This document shows, one piece after another, positions 11,135 to 21,688 of a stretch of 64,000 bases of DNA. The position numbers and the translations under genes were made by a program. Where the stretch lies: contig NC_012965.1 of the NCBI RefSeq assembly GCF_000027005.1, positions 1,227,001-1,291,000 of the forward strand. The letters are read 5' to 3'. The notes below the pieces were generated by a model. The model searched no databases and was not told where the DNA came from. It saw nothing but the letters and a program-made list of their open reading frames with translations. The stretch comes from Komagataella phaffii GS115 (taxonomy: Eukaryota > Ascomycota > Pichiomycetes > Pichiales > Pichiaceae). Numbering within the stretch: the stretch's first letter is position 1; each line of letters starts with the position of its first letter.

Positions 11135-12813
11135 TTAGCCTAAAGACTTCTCGTCGTAAGGAATATTGATCGGGTCATCGGTGCTGACTCTGTCCAACTC
11201 GGAACTAGGGGCCATTCCTAATTTCAGTGCTTCCTTTTCGGTGAAAGAGTGGTAGTAGTCATACTCATCGACTTCACCAAGACCTGGTGGAGGGAATAGC
11301 TTATTGAGTGCCAGATGAACTAAGAATCCGATCGGGTAACCAATGATAAACGAAATGTAGAACATCTTGATACAGGCTGTAGGAACCCCAGTCAAGTTGG
11401 GGTTGACGCTAGGAAACCCTGTAATACCTGGAGTAAAACCGCAAATCCAGGCAAACCGAAACCTCTCCAGTTGAATCCTTTGTAGAACCAGTAAATAGAA
11501 CTCTTGTCGGCTTTGTAGAGGTCTGTCAGCTTGAGTTTCTGATGACGTACGAAGTAGTAGTCACAAGTCATAACACCAATCATCGGACCTAAGAAACATC
11601 CGTACGAGCCCAAAACAGCAAGGAACACGGAAGCCTTGGCCACAATTTGCCATGGATTCATGGCAATTGAGACAATCATTATCATGTAAGCACCACGACG
11701 GACAGTGATCCATTTAGGAGCCATTGAGGCCAAGTCGATACCTCCACTTATGGCATTATCGATAGTGTTCAACCCTAACGTACTAACAAAGAATCCGAAT
11801 GCTGCGAAGAAGGCAGCAGCTCTGGTTCTGGAGGTATAGCTTTCAATCAGCCACTGGTCCAAAATGTTAGGTGGGTTCCAAAGATTTAGCTCAACGACAT
11901 CGCCGTAAACTTCAGCAGCAGCAGAAGTTCCCAACAGACCAAAAAGAGGAACGACGGTACCCAAAATTAGGATGGAAAAACCTTGACCTTTGACTTGTTG
12001 ACCGGGTCTTTGAACAAAACGAGAAAAATCTGGTTGGTTTGCAAGACCGACAGCAATGGAGTTGAACATCGTGTTGATACCGTGCATCCAAGCCATACCT
12101 CTATCGGCAGATGACATCGATACTCCAGAGCTTTGTAACAAACTTCCAGCACCGTCAGCCTTCACCATGCAACCGATAGAAACACCAAAAATAGTGACGA
12201 ATGATATTATGGAGACGAATCTGAATGGATGCTTCAACTTCTCCGGTGGAATGTAAAGGAAGGGAATAGACAACACATGGTAAATAATGAAGCCAATAAA
12301 TTGCTTCAAGGTCATTGGTAACGAATCTGGGAAAGTGTTGTGTAATGTGTTGAAACTTGGGAAGATACTACTTAAGCAGATGGTCAACATCATAGCACCG
12401 GTGAAACTCTGGACGGCATACCAGACGATAGCAAGCACGATTCTTTGACCCACAGCCAAGTAGGATCCAAAAATTCCGAAAGAGAATCTACCATAGATGG
12501 GGTAACCGACGTGCCAGACACCACCACCCCAACCATGACTCAAGGCTACAGCGAAAATAAGTGCCTTACTGATTATGACAATAACCATCGATTCCCAAAC
12601 ACTGAGGCCCAGTGACAATAGGGAGGAACAAGTTTGCCAAGTGAACACGGACAAGTTAATGACGGCCCAAAATCCGACGAAATCCCAATCGGTCCATGTT
12701 CTTCGGTTGGGAGGCAAAGGGATAATATCTCTATTAAGGAGGTTTGTAGTTCTGGCACCATTTTCATCTTTGGGCACTTCCAGCCGGTGTTTAAGGTTAG
12801 AAAAAAAAGACAT
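11135..12813 (-). pseudogene. NCS1-family permease with a single-base frameshift
   Basis: The N-terminal 450 or so codons encode a purine/pyrimidine/thiamine-type NCS1 permease (LEVPKDENG, RTWTDWDFVGFW, GIFGSY, NQPDFSRF, CDYYFVR), with about 12 membrane segments. After GFNWR the frame is lost; the true continuation (AWICGFTPGITGFPSVNPN, then FTEKEALKLGMAP) lies one base off. The break maps near 11456-11463, where a short T run (GGTTTC, minus strand) appears to lack one base. With one base added the protein would be about 559 aa, the normal length for the family. This is either a sequencing error or a real lesion. The substrate is not deducible: uracil, uridine, allantoin, thiamine or nicotinamide riboside are all possible. 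Its position just upstream of THI4 makes a thiamine-related role attractive but unproven. Confidence 0.85.
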
Positions 12814-14349
12814 CTTGAATTAGGCTTTCCTGTTTTGATTTGCAACGAACTAGGACACCCAAATGAGTCTTTTCGGAATATGTGAAAGGAGCAAGAACTT
12901 GCTTTCAAAAAAAAAAAATAGTGACAGCGAAAATCAGGGACTTGACGTTGTCCGGATAGGGATAAAATTAGCAGAAAGTGCACTGATTCTGTCTAATCTA
13001 GGGTGTTAGATACCAACCGCGAAAGTGTAAGAAGCTGGGCAGATACCTGTTGGAGTCACTTCAGTGTTGGAAATGTTTGTCTATTTCTTCGCACTAGTCT
13101 ACTTGGCAGGTTGGGGGGAGGTAGCTGTATTTATAGGCAAGATAGCATTAAGCAGAACCGATTTTGATTTGTGGCAACTCAGGGCAGTATGCTGTCTAAT
13201 AGTTTCTACGGTTGATATGCAATTCTATGTAGGTTTAGTGACCTCGGCATGTAGTCATTGCAGTGAAATTACTGCATCGAGATATACGATAAACTTGGCT
13301 TAGCCGAGACGGCTGGAATACTCTTTGATCTAACTGATGAAATGTGATTGCCACATAGTGATACTGTAAGGCTGTGGTCAAAGTCTCTACTCTTCCTCTT
13401 GTGGAGAACCCGACATACCCTCAAGTCAGGTTTTAATCCAACTCTTAAAGCAAACTCAGACGGAGATCTTACCCTTCGTCAATCCTCGTGACTCTACAGG
13501 AACTTTGTTTAAAATCTAAGATTCGATGTTGGATCATTTTCCGGTCAGTTCTTGTCGGACCAATTGGGGGAGTTCAGCCACTGTTGAGGTTTCAAGGGAA
13601 CTGCGAGTGCGTGAAATTCACTTTTTTGCTAGTGCACACCCTCAGTAAATACAGAAATACAAGCGACTTTGACTAATGTTTGATGATTTACTTGTAAAAC
13701 CCCAAACATAAAAGAATTGTTGATAACAATCAACATGGAATTTTCGTGCAAGTGGAGCGTTTTGCTTCTATCATTGTATTGTGCGTAACTCAAGCCACAG
13801 TCAACAATGCAGGTACTTTATATTCTATTTCCCGATTGGGTAATCTCCGCTCTAGGTTATTTGTGTATCAGCATCTTTTCGTCGGAATTTTACTATTATC
13901 AGCAAAGTTTCTCTGGTCATGAGACAATACGAATGCTCCAATTCAGCTCCTGAAAGCAAAATCTAATTTACACAGTTTTTGTTCATAAATTAAATGAAAC
14001 AATATGCCATGCGTTTGAGGGGAAATAGAAATCACAGACTCAATCGGGTGACAAAAGCGGAATTAGCGTGAATTAGATTCTAATCTACTTAGTCAATAAA
14101 CGTTCCTTCGAAACAATGGCTCGTAGTTTAGAGCATGCTTTATTTTTACAATTGGAGTGATATTACGAGACAACGGGTGACAGCAAGCTATAACTGCTTT
14201 GGAAAGTTTACGATGGTAGAACTTAAGGGATTACATTGAGCCGATATGTCAATCCATATGAAATTTGGACAGAAACGAAACAACTGAGCCCAAAGAATAA
14301 AAAAAAATAACAGCATATACCATTCTGTAATACCAGTAAAATGTAAATT
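12814..14349. other. Long intergenic region without a recognised gene
   Basis: About 1.5 kb separates the NCS1 permease from the tRNA-Leu gene. Open frames of 60-80 codons here lack coding character and any recognised motif. The region should contain the permease promoter. A perfect inverted repeat, TGTTGAT-AACA-ATCAACA, lies at 13718-13735. No long terminal repeat, transposon or RNA gene is recognised. Confidence 0.5.
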
Positions 14350-14461
14350 GGACGTTTGGCCGAGTGGTCTAAGGCGCCCGACTCAAGTGGTATCACTTCC
14401 TGCGCTTCGCAGGTGTAATCGGGTCTCGTAAGAGGCATGAGTTCGAACCTCATAGCGTTCA
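14350..14461 (+). tRNA. tRNA-Leu (anticodon CAA) with a 30-nt intron
   Basis: The cloverleaf is complete: acceptor GGACGTT pairs with AGCGTTC, the discriminator is A, the anticodon stem CCCGA pairs with TCGGG, the anticodon CAA is at 14384-14386, a class II variable arm (CTC-GTAA-GAG) follows, and the T arm is ATGAG-TTCGAAC-CTCAT. The intron lies after position 37, at 14388-14417, and contains the hairpin CCTGC-GCTTC-GCAGG. An intron in tRNA-Leu(CAA) is the rule in yeasts. The oligo-T tract just after 14461 is a Pol III terminator. Confidence 0.95.
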
Positions 14462-14462
14462 T

Positions 14463-14470
14463 TATTTTTT
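14463..14470 (+). terminator. Pol III terminator of tRNA-Leu(CAA)
   Basis: A run of T residues lies immediately after the tRNA 3' end, as expected for RNA polymerase III termination. Confidence 0.75.
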
Positions 14471-14692
14471 TTCAAACTTTTAATTTTTCTTTTTCAGCTT
14501 GTACAAGTACATATATTCCAGTGCTCTAATACGTTGAAGGGAAGAATCCAGAATTGTCTCTAACGATGATTCACTTGTCCGTGCTTGTGCTTTCGTAGTA
14601 ATCGATGTTGTTTCCACTTTGCTTATCTAACCATATCTGAAAAAAGTTTAGATCGAGAAAAGTTTTTTTTCAAGTCCCCCTTCTTATAAACT

Positions 14693-15934
14693 ATGGGTGA
14701 AAATAAGTCGGATTCCTCTGCCAGTTTGCGTGTCTCTTCTTTTGACGACGGTTCCAGCGTTGCTATCGGAAACTTTTTCAATGGACTGAGTATACCTTCG
14801 GACACTGAATTTGAATTGTATCAAACTAAATCGAAAAAACACCCACAGTACCTTATACATGGTGAGAATGAAAGACTATTGTACGACGGCCAAACAGACC
14901 CTGAGGATAACAGTAACTACTGCATAGCCATCTATGATCCTGATTCAGCATCTGTAGAGCTATACAAGGCTCCCCTAATCGTGTCACAAGTTAGCTCCAA
15001 GTTAAAGAGAAAATCATCAGGTCCAGCCGTTAAACAAGCAGGCATTCATGCCAGATTACAAAGAAATGCTTTGGGTCAGGCATTTGGTACTAAAAAAGCC
15101 AAGAAGGCCATCACGAGCAATGAGATCAATAAAGTGGATGCTTCCAAATTGGAAGGTTCAGCTCTTGACATTGTTGATTCGATAAAGAGTACCACTGAAC
15201 AACTTCCTTCACGGGAAGAGTTGGAAACCAAATTGGACGAATTTAGACCCGTACCTCCTTATAATTTGGATGCCACGCATGTGGAAGATATTTATCCATT
15301 AGAGGGTATAATATCAAGTCTCGAATGGAAATATTTACGTGTGGATGCAATTCTCGCAGAAACAGACTGGAAGAAGAGATTGGAACTGTTTCCCTTCCAG
15401 GACTCGCATTACATTCGTTCACATTTGGAGAAACTTAGTCTTGATAAGAACACACAGAAGAAGACAATCCAGTTGCTCTACTATCTATCAGTATTGCTTG
15501 GTACTTACCGAAACAGGAGATTACATCAAAAACAAGCCCTCATGGAAGCATTACAAGATCCACCAGAATCTTTAATTAACGGCGTACTAAAGCGGTTTAC
15601 AGTTGTAAAAGCAGGACTCTTTGGTCGACGCAAAGACCAATCATTTTTGGTTGACCCTCAGAACGAGGACAAATTGCTGGGATACATTTTGGCCCTCATT
15701 TTGCACATCGATTCATTTATGATCGAAATACCCCCGCTATCGCAAGAGCTGTCCTTAAAATCATCGAAACTCTCCAACCTGTTGAGAGTCTTGGGTTGCA
15801 CCATCAAGCCAGTCACGGCTGCTGAAGCTGAGGTCCTGGGAGTAAAAAGATCTGAAATGAAGACTCACAAGGTTGCTGTGCTGAGAGTACCTTTTAAGCT
15901 TCCCGAAATCACAAGAAGAAAGAGAAGAAACTAG
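14693..15934 (+). CDS. RPA49: RNA polymerase I subunit A49
   Basis: The 413-residue protein matches yeast Rpa49 in length (415) and layout. The N-terminal part (about 1-110) is the dimerisation module that pairs with A34.5, giving a TFIIF-like heterodimer on Pol I. A basic linker (LKRKSSGPAVKQ, KKAKKA) follows. The C-terminal part (about 190-413; PPYNLDATHVEDIYPLEGII) is the tandem winged-helix region that binds DNA and aids promoter escape and elongation. The protein ends with a basic tail (TRRKRRN). The start is the first ATG after the stop-rich leader. VPS75 follows in tandem after only 135 bp. Confidence 0.93.
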   Translation: MGENKSDSSASLRVSSFDDGSSVAIGNFFNGLSIPSDTEFELYQTKSKKHPQYLIHGENERLLYDGQTDPEDNSNYCIAIYDPDSASVELYKAPLIVSQVSSKLKRKSSGPAVKQAGIHARLQRNALGQAFGTKKAKKAITSNEINKVDASKLEGSALDIVDSIKSTTEQLPSREELETKLDEFRPVPPYNLDATHVEDIYPLEGIISSLEWKYLRVDAILAETDWKKRLELFPFQDSHYIRSHLEKLSLDKNTQKKTIQLLYYLSVLLGTYRNRRLHQKQALMEALQDPPESLINGVLKRFTVVKAGLFGRRKDQSFLVDPQNEDKLLGYILALILHIDSFMIEIPPLSQELSLKSSKLSNLLRVLGCTIKPVTAAEAEVLGVKRSEMKTHKVAVLRVPFKLPEITRRKRRN

Positions 15935-16069
15935 ACCTGAACCTCTTCGGATTTTTTAGAAAGCCTTTGTACAAATAAGTATGCTCGAAACATTCCAATA
16001 ATAAATTTTGAGATCCCAAAGTGTATGGCTTCTAGAAGCGATTGATACGTACCACCTAAGAGAACCCCA

Positions 16070-16885
16070 ATGTCAGAGGAGTAAGAACCACAAACAGATT
16101 TTGCGTTCAGTTTGGATATACTAACCAATAGTCGTAAATTAGAGCAAATTTTCTCCGATTTGGCCGCCTGCGAGAACTCCATGGAGAAAGTGGAACGAGA
16201 AGTTGAACAGTTCAAAGCTACGAAAACCAAAGATGTTTACTTGAAACGTCAAGAACTTACTAAGCAGATTCCAAAATACTGGTTTATTGTTTTGTCAGAG
16301 CATGACGACTTTTCTGAATATATTCAAACAGACGACTTAAGATTTCTTGAGAATATCACGGATATCTATGTTGACTGGGATTTGGAAAATTCTCGTGATT
16401 TTTCTATAACTATTGCATTTGATGATTCAGACAATAAAATCACTGCCCAGGTTGTGACCAAACATTTTAAGTCAGAAATAGACGAAGAAACAAATCAAGA
16501 AAAGCTTGTATCTGAACCTGCTACGATTCAATGGCCTAAGGAGTATGATTCTATAAACCCCTATAAGATCACTGATAAGAAATCGGCGGAGGGAAAGAAA
16601 AACTACAGAAAGGGGATGAAAACTTTTTTTGCATGGTTTTCATGGACAGGTAAGAAAGCTGGAAAAGAATTCAGATCTGGAGAAGAACTGACACGAGCTC
16701 TGGTAGAAGACATTTTCCCCTACTCTACTAAATACTATACTCAAGCCTGCTTAACTGGTCAAATTGAAGGTGATTCATCTAGCGAGGAATTAGATGTCAG
16801 CGATGAAGAAGTTGATGAAAAGGATGAGGAGGAAGAAGAGGAAGAGGAAGAAGAGCACCGAACCAAAAAACCTAGAATAAATTGA
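16070..16885 (+). CDS. VPS75: NAP-family histone chaperone Vps75 (two exons)
   Basis: Exon 1 is only 11 nt (16070-16080, ATG TCA GAG GA). The intron is 16081-16131 (GTAAGA donor, TACTAAC, CAATAG acceptor) and exon 2 is 16132-16885, giving 254 aa starting MSEDRKLEQIF. The protein has a long N-terminal dimerisation helix, then the NAP earmuff fold, with segments typical of Vps75 (TIQWPKEYDSINPYKI, GMKTFFAWFSWTGKKAGKEF). It ends in an acidic tail of Asp and Glu and a KKPRI motif. Vps75 binds H3-H4 and stimulates Rtt109 acetylation of H3K9/K27 in the nucleus. The spliced start is preferred over an ATG at 16112, which lies within the intron. Length compares with 264 in S. cerevisiae. It converges with VPS10, 62 bp away. 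Confidence 0.92.
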
Positions 16886-16947
16886 ATCTATGTACTTACG
16901 CTCATGCCATGTCTAATAAATATATACAACGAGTTAAAAGATCTGGT

Positions 16948-19900
16948 TTATAATTGACGCTCGTCTTCGCTGTTGATGATATCGTCATCGCTGAATTGAT
17001 CTCTGGAGATTTCCTCATTCTGGTCATCGTCATGGAAGCTGTCGTTCAATAGATCTTCATGGTCATCAGCAACAACGTATGCGGAGGGCAAATTCTGATT
17101 CCCTCTAGGATTTCCTAAAACTTTATTCTTAATTTCCCCTAACTTCAAAAACGTTCCTCTGAGCAATTGGGAAACGGAAGCAACTCCGGTAACAAGAATA
17201 GATCCAACAATGGCATTTACCTCGGATAGGAATCCACCTCTTTCGAAAACTTCAAAGTTACCTTCTTCTCCCAACTTGATCTGACCAAACTTGGAATCAT
17301 AGTACTTGTAGAGAACAAGACCAATGAAACCAACAACACCAAGACCAGCGAGTGCTGCCACAACTAAACCTAAACCACGCAAACCACCGTATTTCTCCCT
17401 GAACGATTCTTCCCGTCCGGGACATGGTTTTGGTTCAACCTTGTCCAGTTCGACTCCTCCCTCGCATGTGGACATAGGGATTTTTCTGTAACCAGTGGGT
17501 ACCCAGTATTCAACAGGACGGCTTTCGGAGTTGCATATTTCTGAATGATCTGGCGGAGAGAATCCTGGCACCAATCTACAAATGCCACTTTCATCTCTGT
17601 AGTAGTTAAAGTCACATTCATAATCTTCTTTGGTACAAGCACAGTTTCTTACAACTTTGTGAGGTTGGGTTAGCTTTGGTCCAATGTAGCACAATCTTCC
17701 AGGTAGTTTTCTGTAGTATTGAGTTTCATGTCCAAACATACAATTGTCTGGCTGGAATGGGTGACTTGGAGACCATAGTTCAAAATCATCGGTGTCCTCA
17801 TTTCTCAAATCCAAAGAACACTTACGATTAAGTAAGTGACTGAAATCGATTTGGAATACTCTGGTTTTATCTCCTTTAGCTAATGGCACTCTAGTGAATA
17901 GAAGAAACTTTCTGGAGTTGTCATTTGGAACAGTGGAAATGTCTTGTACTGTGACAAGCTCGTCAGTGAATTGGAATTCTTCAAACGTGTCACCTTCATC
18001 AACAGAGTAGTACAGAATGTTAGTATTATCCTTTCCGTTGACAAGGACAATGACAGATCCTTGATCACCATATTCCCACTGATAGACGCCCTTCTTCACT
18101 TCCTTCCAAGTGATACCTCCATCTTTCGTTAGGAAAGTGTGTCCATCGTAGTAATTTTCGAGATGTTCACCTACGTTTCCAACACCAAGCATCATACCAA
18201 TAGCAGATTGAGAGGAGAACGTGTCTCTGTAGTCTTCTCTCTCGGTATAGCCATGCAAGTTCAAAGAACATTTCTCGAGGGATTTACCTTTACAAGGAAA
18301 TTTGTTACCGTCTGAATCGATTGCAGGGGGGGTGATATAGCTCCAGTGTGCACCATCATTGTAGGTTATCTTTGACTTCAATTGTTTCCTAGATCCCTTT
18401 TTAGCGGCAGATGCATTATCAACAGTGTTTACAATGATAACACCTTCTAACCCTGACATCTGTTCAAAATCAACATATCCTTTAGAATCTCTGTTCACAT
18501 TATCCAAAGAAAGAACGTAAGAAGTACCATTCGAATTTGACTTGAGTATAGTGCCGAACTCGGTGTTGGGCCTAGGATTCGTAGTAACATGAAGGAAAAT
18601 TGATTTGGTAGCTCCAGATAATGTGGTGTAAGCTTGTTGTTTGTCAACCCTAAAGTTAGGCGGAAAGTAAGCATCTGCCCAGGTTGTCCCATCAATAGAT
18701 ACATGGGCTCTAAGTTCATCATTATGCTCAATTGTAGCAGCGACCAGATAATCAGCCACTTGCACAAATCCGATAGTGTTCTCTAACGCAATGGTTTTGG
18801 TTTTGAAAAGGTCTTTCGACCAAAAAATCTGCGATTTGAAATCATTGGAATCGGTTGCTGGTCTATCACAAATTATCAGATTATCATGGTTTCTCTTTTG
18901 AAGACCTCCCACAAATTGGCAGGAGTTCACATTTTCTTGAATCGGTGTCCATCGCTTACCATAAGATTTCGAAAAATAGGCAACCGAACGACATGATTTT
19001 GAGTACTGAGAATCACATCCTTCTTGGCCTACATAAATCAAGTAATGTGGGAGGTAAGGATGGAAATAGATGGGACGGACACCTGGAATTGGCATACTGG
19101 GGGTTCGGAAAGATTTCCAGTTGTCTGCTCTATCTCTGGAATATATGATTTTCTGGTTTGCTGCCACCAAGTAAACGTGGTTACGATCAAACCTGCTGAG
19201 GTAGATACTTAAGATATCTTCACCAGGGGCAATTTGCTCCCAAGAATATCCCTGGTTATGGGATACGTACGCCTCATTTCTGTTTGTAATAGCAACTAGA
19301 GTTTCATCTTCCGATGGATTTTCCTTGTCTCTTTCCAAATAGATATATTCCTCAACTTTCCCGTCAAAGGTAAACACAGAGGCTTTAACCTTACCATCGT
19401 TGAAACCTTCTTTTGAATCCTCAGGAGCACCTTCTTCTTCGTCTGGGTTGTCATCCTTCTCATCCGATGATGAGTATGATGGATCCAAGTTTTCAGCTTC
19501 CGGTACTGTCTTTGGTTCATCAGGGCATCTTTTTTGAAGAGGAGTTTGTAAATCGGAACTTCCTTGACAGGTATTTCCAAGGATCAACTGGTAACCAGAT
19601 GGTACCTCGTAAGATGTTGCGCCATTGACACACAACTTGCGCTGTAAAGCCAACTCAGCCTCAATGTTGTCAGCAAGGCATTTCCCTTGAGAATTTCTTG
19701 AAAAACCTTGAGCGCACTCAAAGTCCTGCTCAGTACAAGGGCAGTCCTCCTGAACAGAAACTGCCTCTAGGTAAAGTTTGCTAACAGAACAAGCAGCAGA
19801 AGGTTTTCTTCTGGAAAACTTTTGCTTATGTCCCATGATACAAATCTTTTTGCCTTTACTATCAATCGGGTACCAATCTTCAAATTCAGATTCCGAACAG

Positions 19901-21456
19901 ACAGTGTCATAAACGCCTCGGAAGTTCAGGGCTTGGGCAATATATTTATCGTCGTTGTTAGTACCAACTACCAAAAAAGACAAAGAAGTAGCATCTGGAG
20001 TAGTGGTAATGAAATCAGCAGTTATGTACTGTCCCAGTCTTGCAGTGGTCCATGATGAACCAAAGTCCTTGGAAAACTTGATGATATCAGTAGGGCCAGA
20101 CTGAGGAATAGCGATTATCAAACTTCCTGAGTCTCCAACTTCGAAGATATGCGGTCCCGTGAGAGTTTTGGTCCAAGAAGCACCTGCGTCGGTAGAAACA
20201 TAAGTATTACCTTTGGAATATGGATTCAAGCTGGGGCCCTCATTACCAACACCCAAAAGAAGACCTGGGACAGGAGTCGAATAATATTTACCAGGATCAG
20301 CTCTGTTATCGGATAAAGACCTTTGTATAACAGAATGCAAATGTAAAGGTGAGCCACTCTTCAATTCAAGTGGTTTCCAAGAGTCTCCATTATTGGTACT
20401 AATGAACGACCTAACATTTCCATTTTCGTTTGTGTTTGCAAGTATGACCCCCTCAACAGCATCAATAAGTTCATAGTCAGCAAAGTTGTCTTTGACGTGC
20501 AAGGAGGAAAGCTTGCTGGTGAAATAGTTGTTATCGTTATCATCATTGAGAGAGTTCGAGCCACTCGATGAGATAAACAGAGCGTTCCCTGCTGAAATGG
20601 CCACTGAGGAAGGTAAAGAGTCCAAAATTTTAAGATCATTAGTATTACCATTGAGTTTCACTTTGTTGAAGTTCGAACCATCAAATGAGATGTATACAAA
20701 CTTGTCTTTGTTGTGCAAAAGATGAGAACCAACAGCCAAGATGTAGTTGTGTGAGGCGCCCAGCAGTTCAGGATTCTCAATAAGACCACCACCACTAGAG
20801 ACATAGTCTATGCCGTCTTTGAAGAAGTTGGCGGTTTTCACCAAAGACAGTTTTCCGTCAGGGTTGGTGATGGCACAGATAACAGCGTTTGGGGAATGAT
20901 CACCCGCAATGGCATCGGCAGTATCGACAAACAAACAGCTGTGAGCTTCAATGAGCTCGTTGAAAGTTCTCATGTTATCCAAGGAATAGTAGTACTTTCT
21001 GTTGCAAATTTCTGATCCGTCTGTACATTGGCCTGCAAACAGAACATACTCAAAGTTCTTGGAATTCAGGGTCAATGAGGAGGACTCTTGGCTCAACGTT
21101 GGAAACTCGTTGGTTACTGGAGGCTCTGGAGAGGAAACCTTATTCCAAGTAAATCCGCTATCTGTGGTGACGAAGTGAGTTTCACTAGTGGTCAAAATAT
21201 AGGCAGTAGAAGGGTCAAAAGGGTGAACAATTACTTGATGAGCGGACGCCCCACCAAGATCTAGTTGAGTCCAAGTGACACCATCATCTTTGGAATAATA
21301 GATCTCATTGTCAGAGCCATCATGGTAGACAACGCTGGCAGTGTCGTCAAAATAAACCACTTTCTTTGGGTAACCTTTAAAAATTCTGGAGTTGGTCTGC
21401 GGGGTGAAAGCTAAGGCAGCCACTACGAAGTAGACCAACAATGTCAATGTCCTCAT
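16948..21456 (-). CDS. VPS10: Vps10 sortilin-type sorting receptor for vacuolar hydrolases
   Basis: Type I membrane receptor that carries carboxypeptidase Y and other hydrolases from the late Golgi to the endosome. From the first ATG (21454-21456) it has 1502 aa; the apparent extension starts with TTG. A signal peptide (MRTLTLLVYFVVAALAFTPQ) is followed by two tandem Vps10 beta-propeller domains, each ending in a Cys-rich module (around CSESEFEDWYP and CSLDLRNEDTDDFELWSP), separated by an acidic linker. Asp-box repeats such as DGGITWKEV are common. One membrane segment (LGLVVAALAGLGVVGFIGL) near residue 1360 precedes an acidic cytosolic tail, which should bind retromer. Length compares with 1579 in S. 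cerevisiae. Confidence 0.95.
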   Translation of the reverse strand: MRTLTLLVYFVVAALAFTPQTNSRIFKGYPKKVVYFDDTASVVYHDGSDNEIYYSKDDGVTWTQLDLGGASAHQVIVHPFDPSTAYILTTSETHFVTTDSGFTWNKVSSPEPPVTNEFPTLSQESSSLTLNSKNFEYVLFAGQCTDGSEICNRKYYYSLDNMRTFNELIEAHSCLFVDTADAIAGDHSPNAVICAITNPDGKLSLVKTANFFKDGIDYVSSGGGLIENPELLGASHNYILAVGSHLLHNKDKFVYISFDGSNFNKVKLNGNTNDLKILDSLPSSVAISAGNALFISSSGSNSLNDDNDNNYFTSKLSSLHVKDNFADYELIDAVEGVILANTNENGNVRSFISTNNGDSWKPLELKSGSPLHLHSVIQRSLSDNRADPGKYYSTPVPGLLLGVGNEGPSLNPYSKGNTYVSTDAGASWTKTLTGPHIFEVGDSGSLIIAIPQSGPTDIIKFSKDFGSSWTTARLGQYITADFITTTPDATSLSFLVVGTNNDDKYIAQALNFRGVYDTVCSESEFEDWYPIDSKGKKICIMGHKQKFSRRKPSAACSVSKLYLEAVSVQEDCPCTEQDFECAQGFSRNSQGKCLADNIEAELALQRKLCVNGATSYEVPSGYQLILGNTCQGSSDLQTPLQKRCPDEPKTVPEAENLDPSYSSSDEKDDNPDEEEGAPEDSKEGFNDGKVKASVFTFDGKVEEYIYLERDKENPSEDETLVAITNRNEAYVSHNQGYSWEQIAPGEDILSIYLSRFDRNHVYLVAANQKIIYSRDRADNWKSFRTPSMPIPGVRPIYFHPYLPHYLIYVGQEGCDSQYSKSCRSVAYFSKSYGKRWTPIQENVNSCQFVGGLQKRNHDNLIICDRPATDSNDFKSQIFWSKDLFKTKTIALENTIGFVQVADYLVAATIEHNDELRAHVSIDGTTWADAYFPPNFRVDKQQAYTTLSGATKSIFLHVTTNPRPNTEFGTILKSNSNGTSYVLSLDNVNRDSKGYVDFEQMSGLEGVIIVNTVDNASAAKKGSRKQLKSKITYNDGAHWSYITPPAIDSDGNKFPCKGKSLEKCSLNLHGYTEREDYRDTFSSQSAIGMMLGVGNVGEHLENYYDGHTFLTKDGGITWKEVKKGVYQWEYGDQGSVIVLVNGKDNTNILYYSVDEGDTFEEFQFTDELVTVQDISTVPNDNSRKFLLFTRVPLAKGDKTRVFQIDFSHLLNRKCSLDLRNEDTDDFELWSPSHPFQPDNCMFGHETQYYRKLPGRLCYIGPKLTQPHKVVRNCACTKEDYECDFNYYRDESGICRLVPGFSPPDHSEICNSESRPVEYWVPTGYRKIPMSTCEGGVELDKVEPKPCPGREESFREKYGGLRGLGLVVAALAGLGVVGFIGLVLYKYYDSKFGQIKLGEEGNFEVFERGGFLSEVNAIVGSILVTGVASVSQLLRGTFLKLGEIKNKVLGNPRGNQNLPSAYVVADDHEDLLNDSFHDDDQNEEISRDQFSDDDIINSEDERQL

Positions 21457-21688
21457 GATCAAAGGAAAGAAAATAAAGAGTTTCTATGGATTGACTTCGA
21501 GTTGCAAAAAGAGAGTGGAAAAAGCAGTGTAAATTCTTTCAATTGAGTAAGAAAAAATAGGATCTGAGTAAGGGACAGGGAGATGGTTTCGATAATATGT
21601 TGAGGCCGAAAACTCCTTGTGTGGATGTTGGTTGGTACAGTATGATTATATAAACTATGCAAGGTCCGCATGAAATTATGGAGGACAT

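Noticed and set aside
13064..13303. 79-codon open frame in the NCS1-tRNA gap
   Set aside because: Short, no family resemblance, and no supporting upstream or downstream signals.
16112..16131. ATG at 16112 as the VPS75 start
   Set aside because: It lies inside the intron, immediately before the TACTAAC branch point. The spliced start gives MSEDRKLEQ in frame and a family-typical N terminus.
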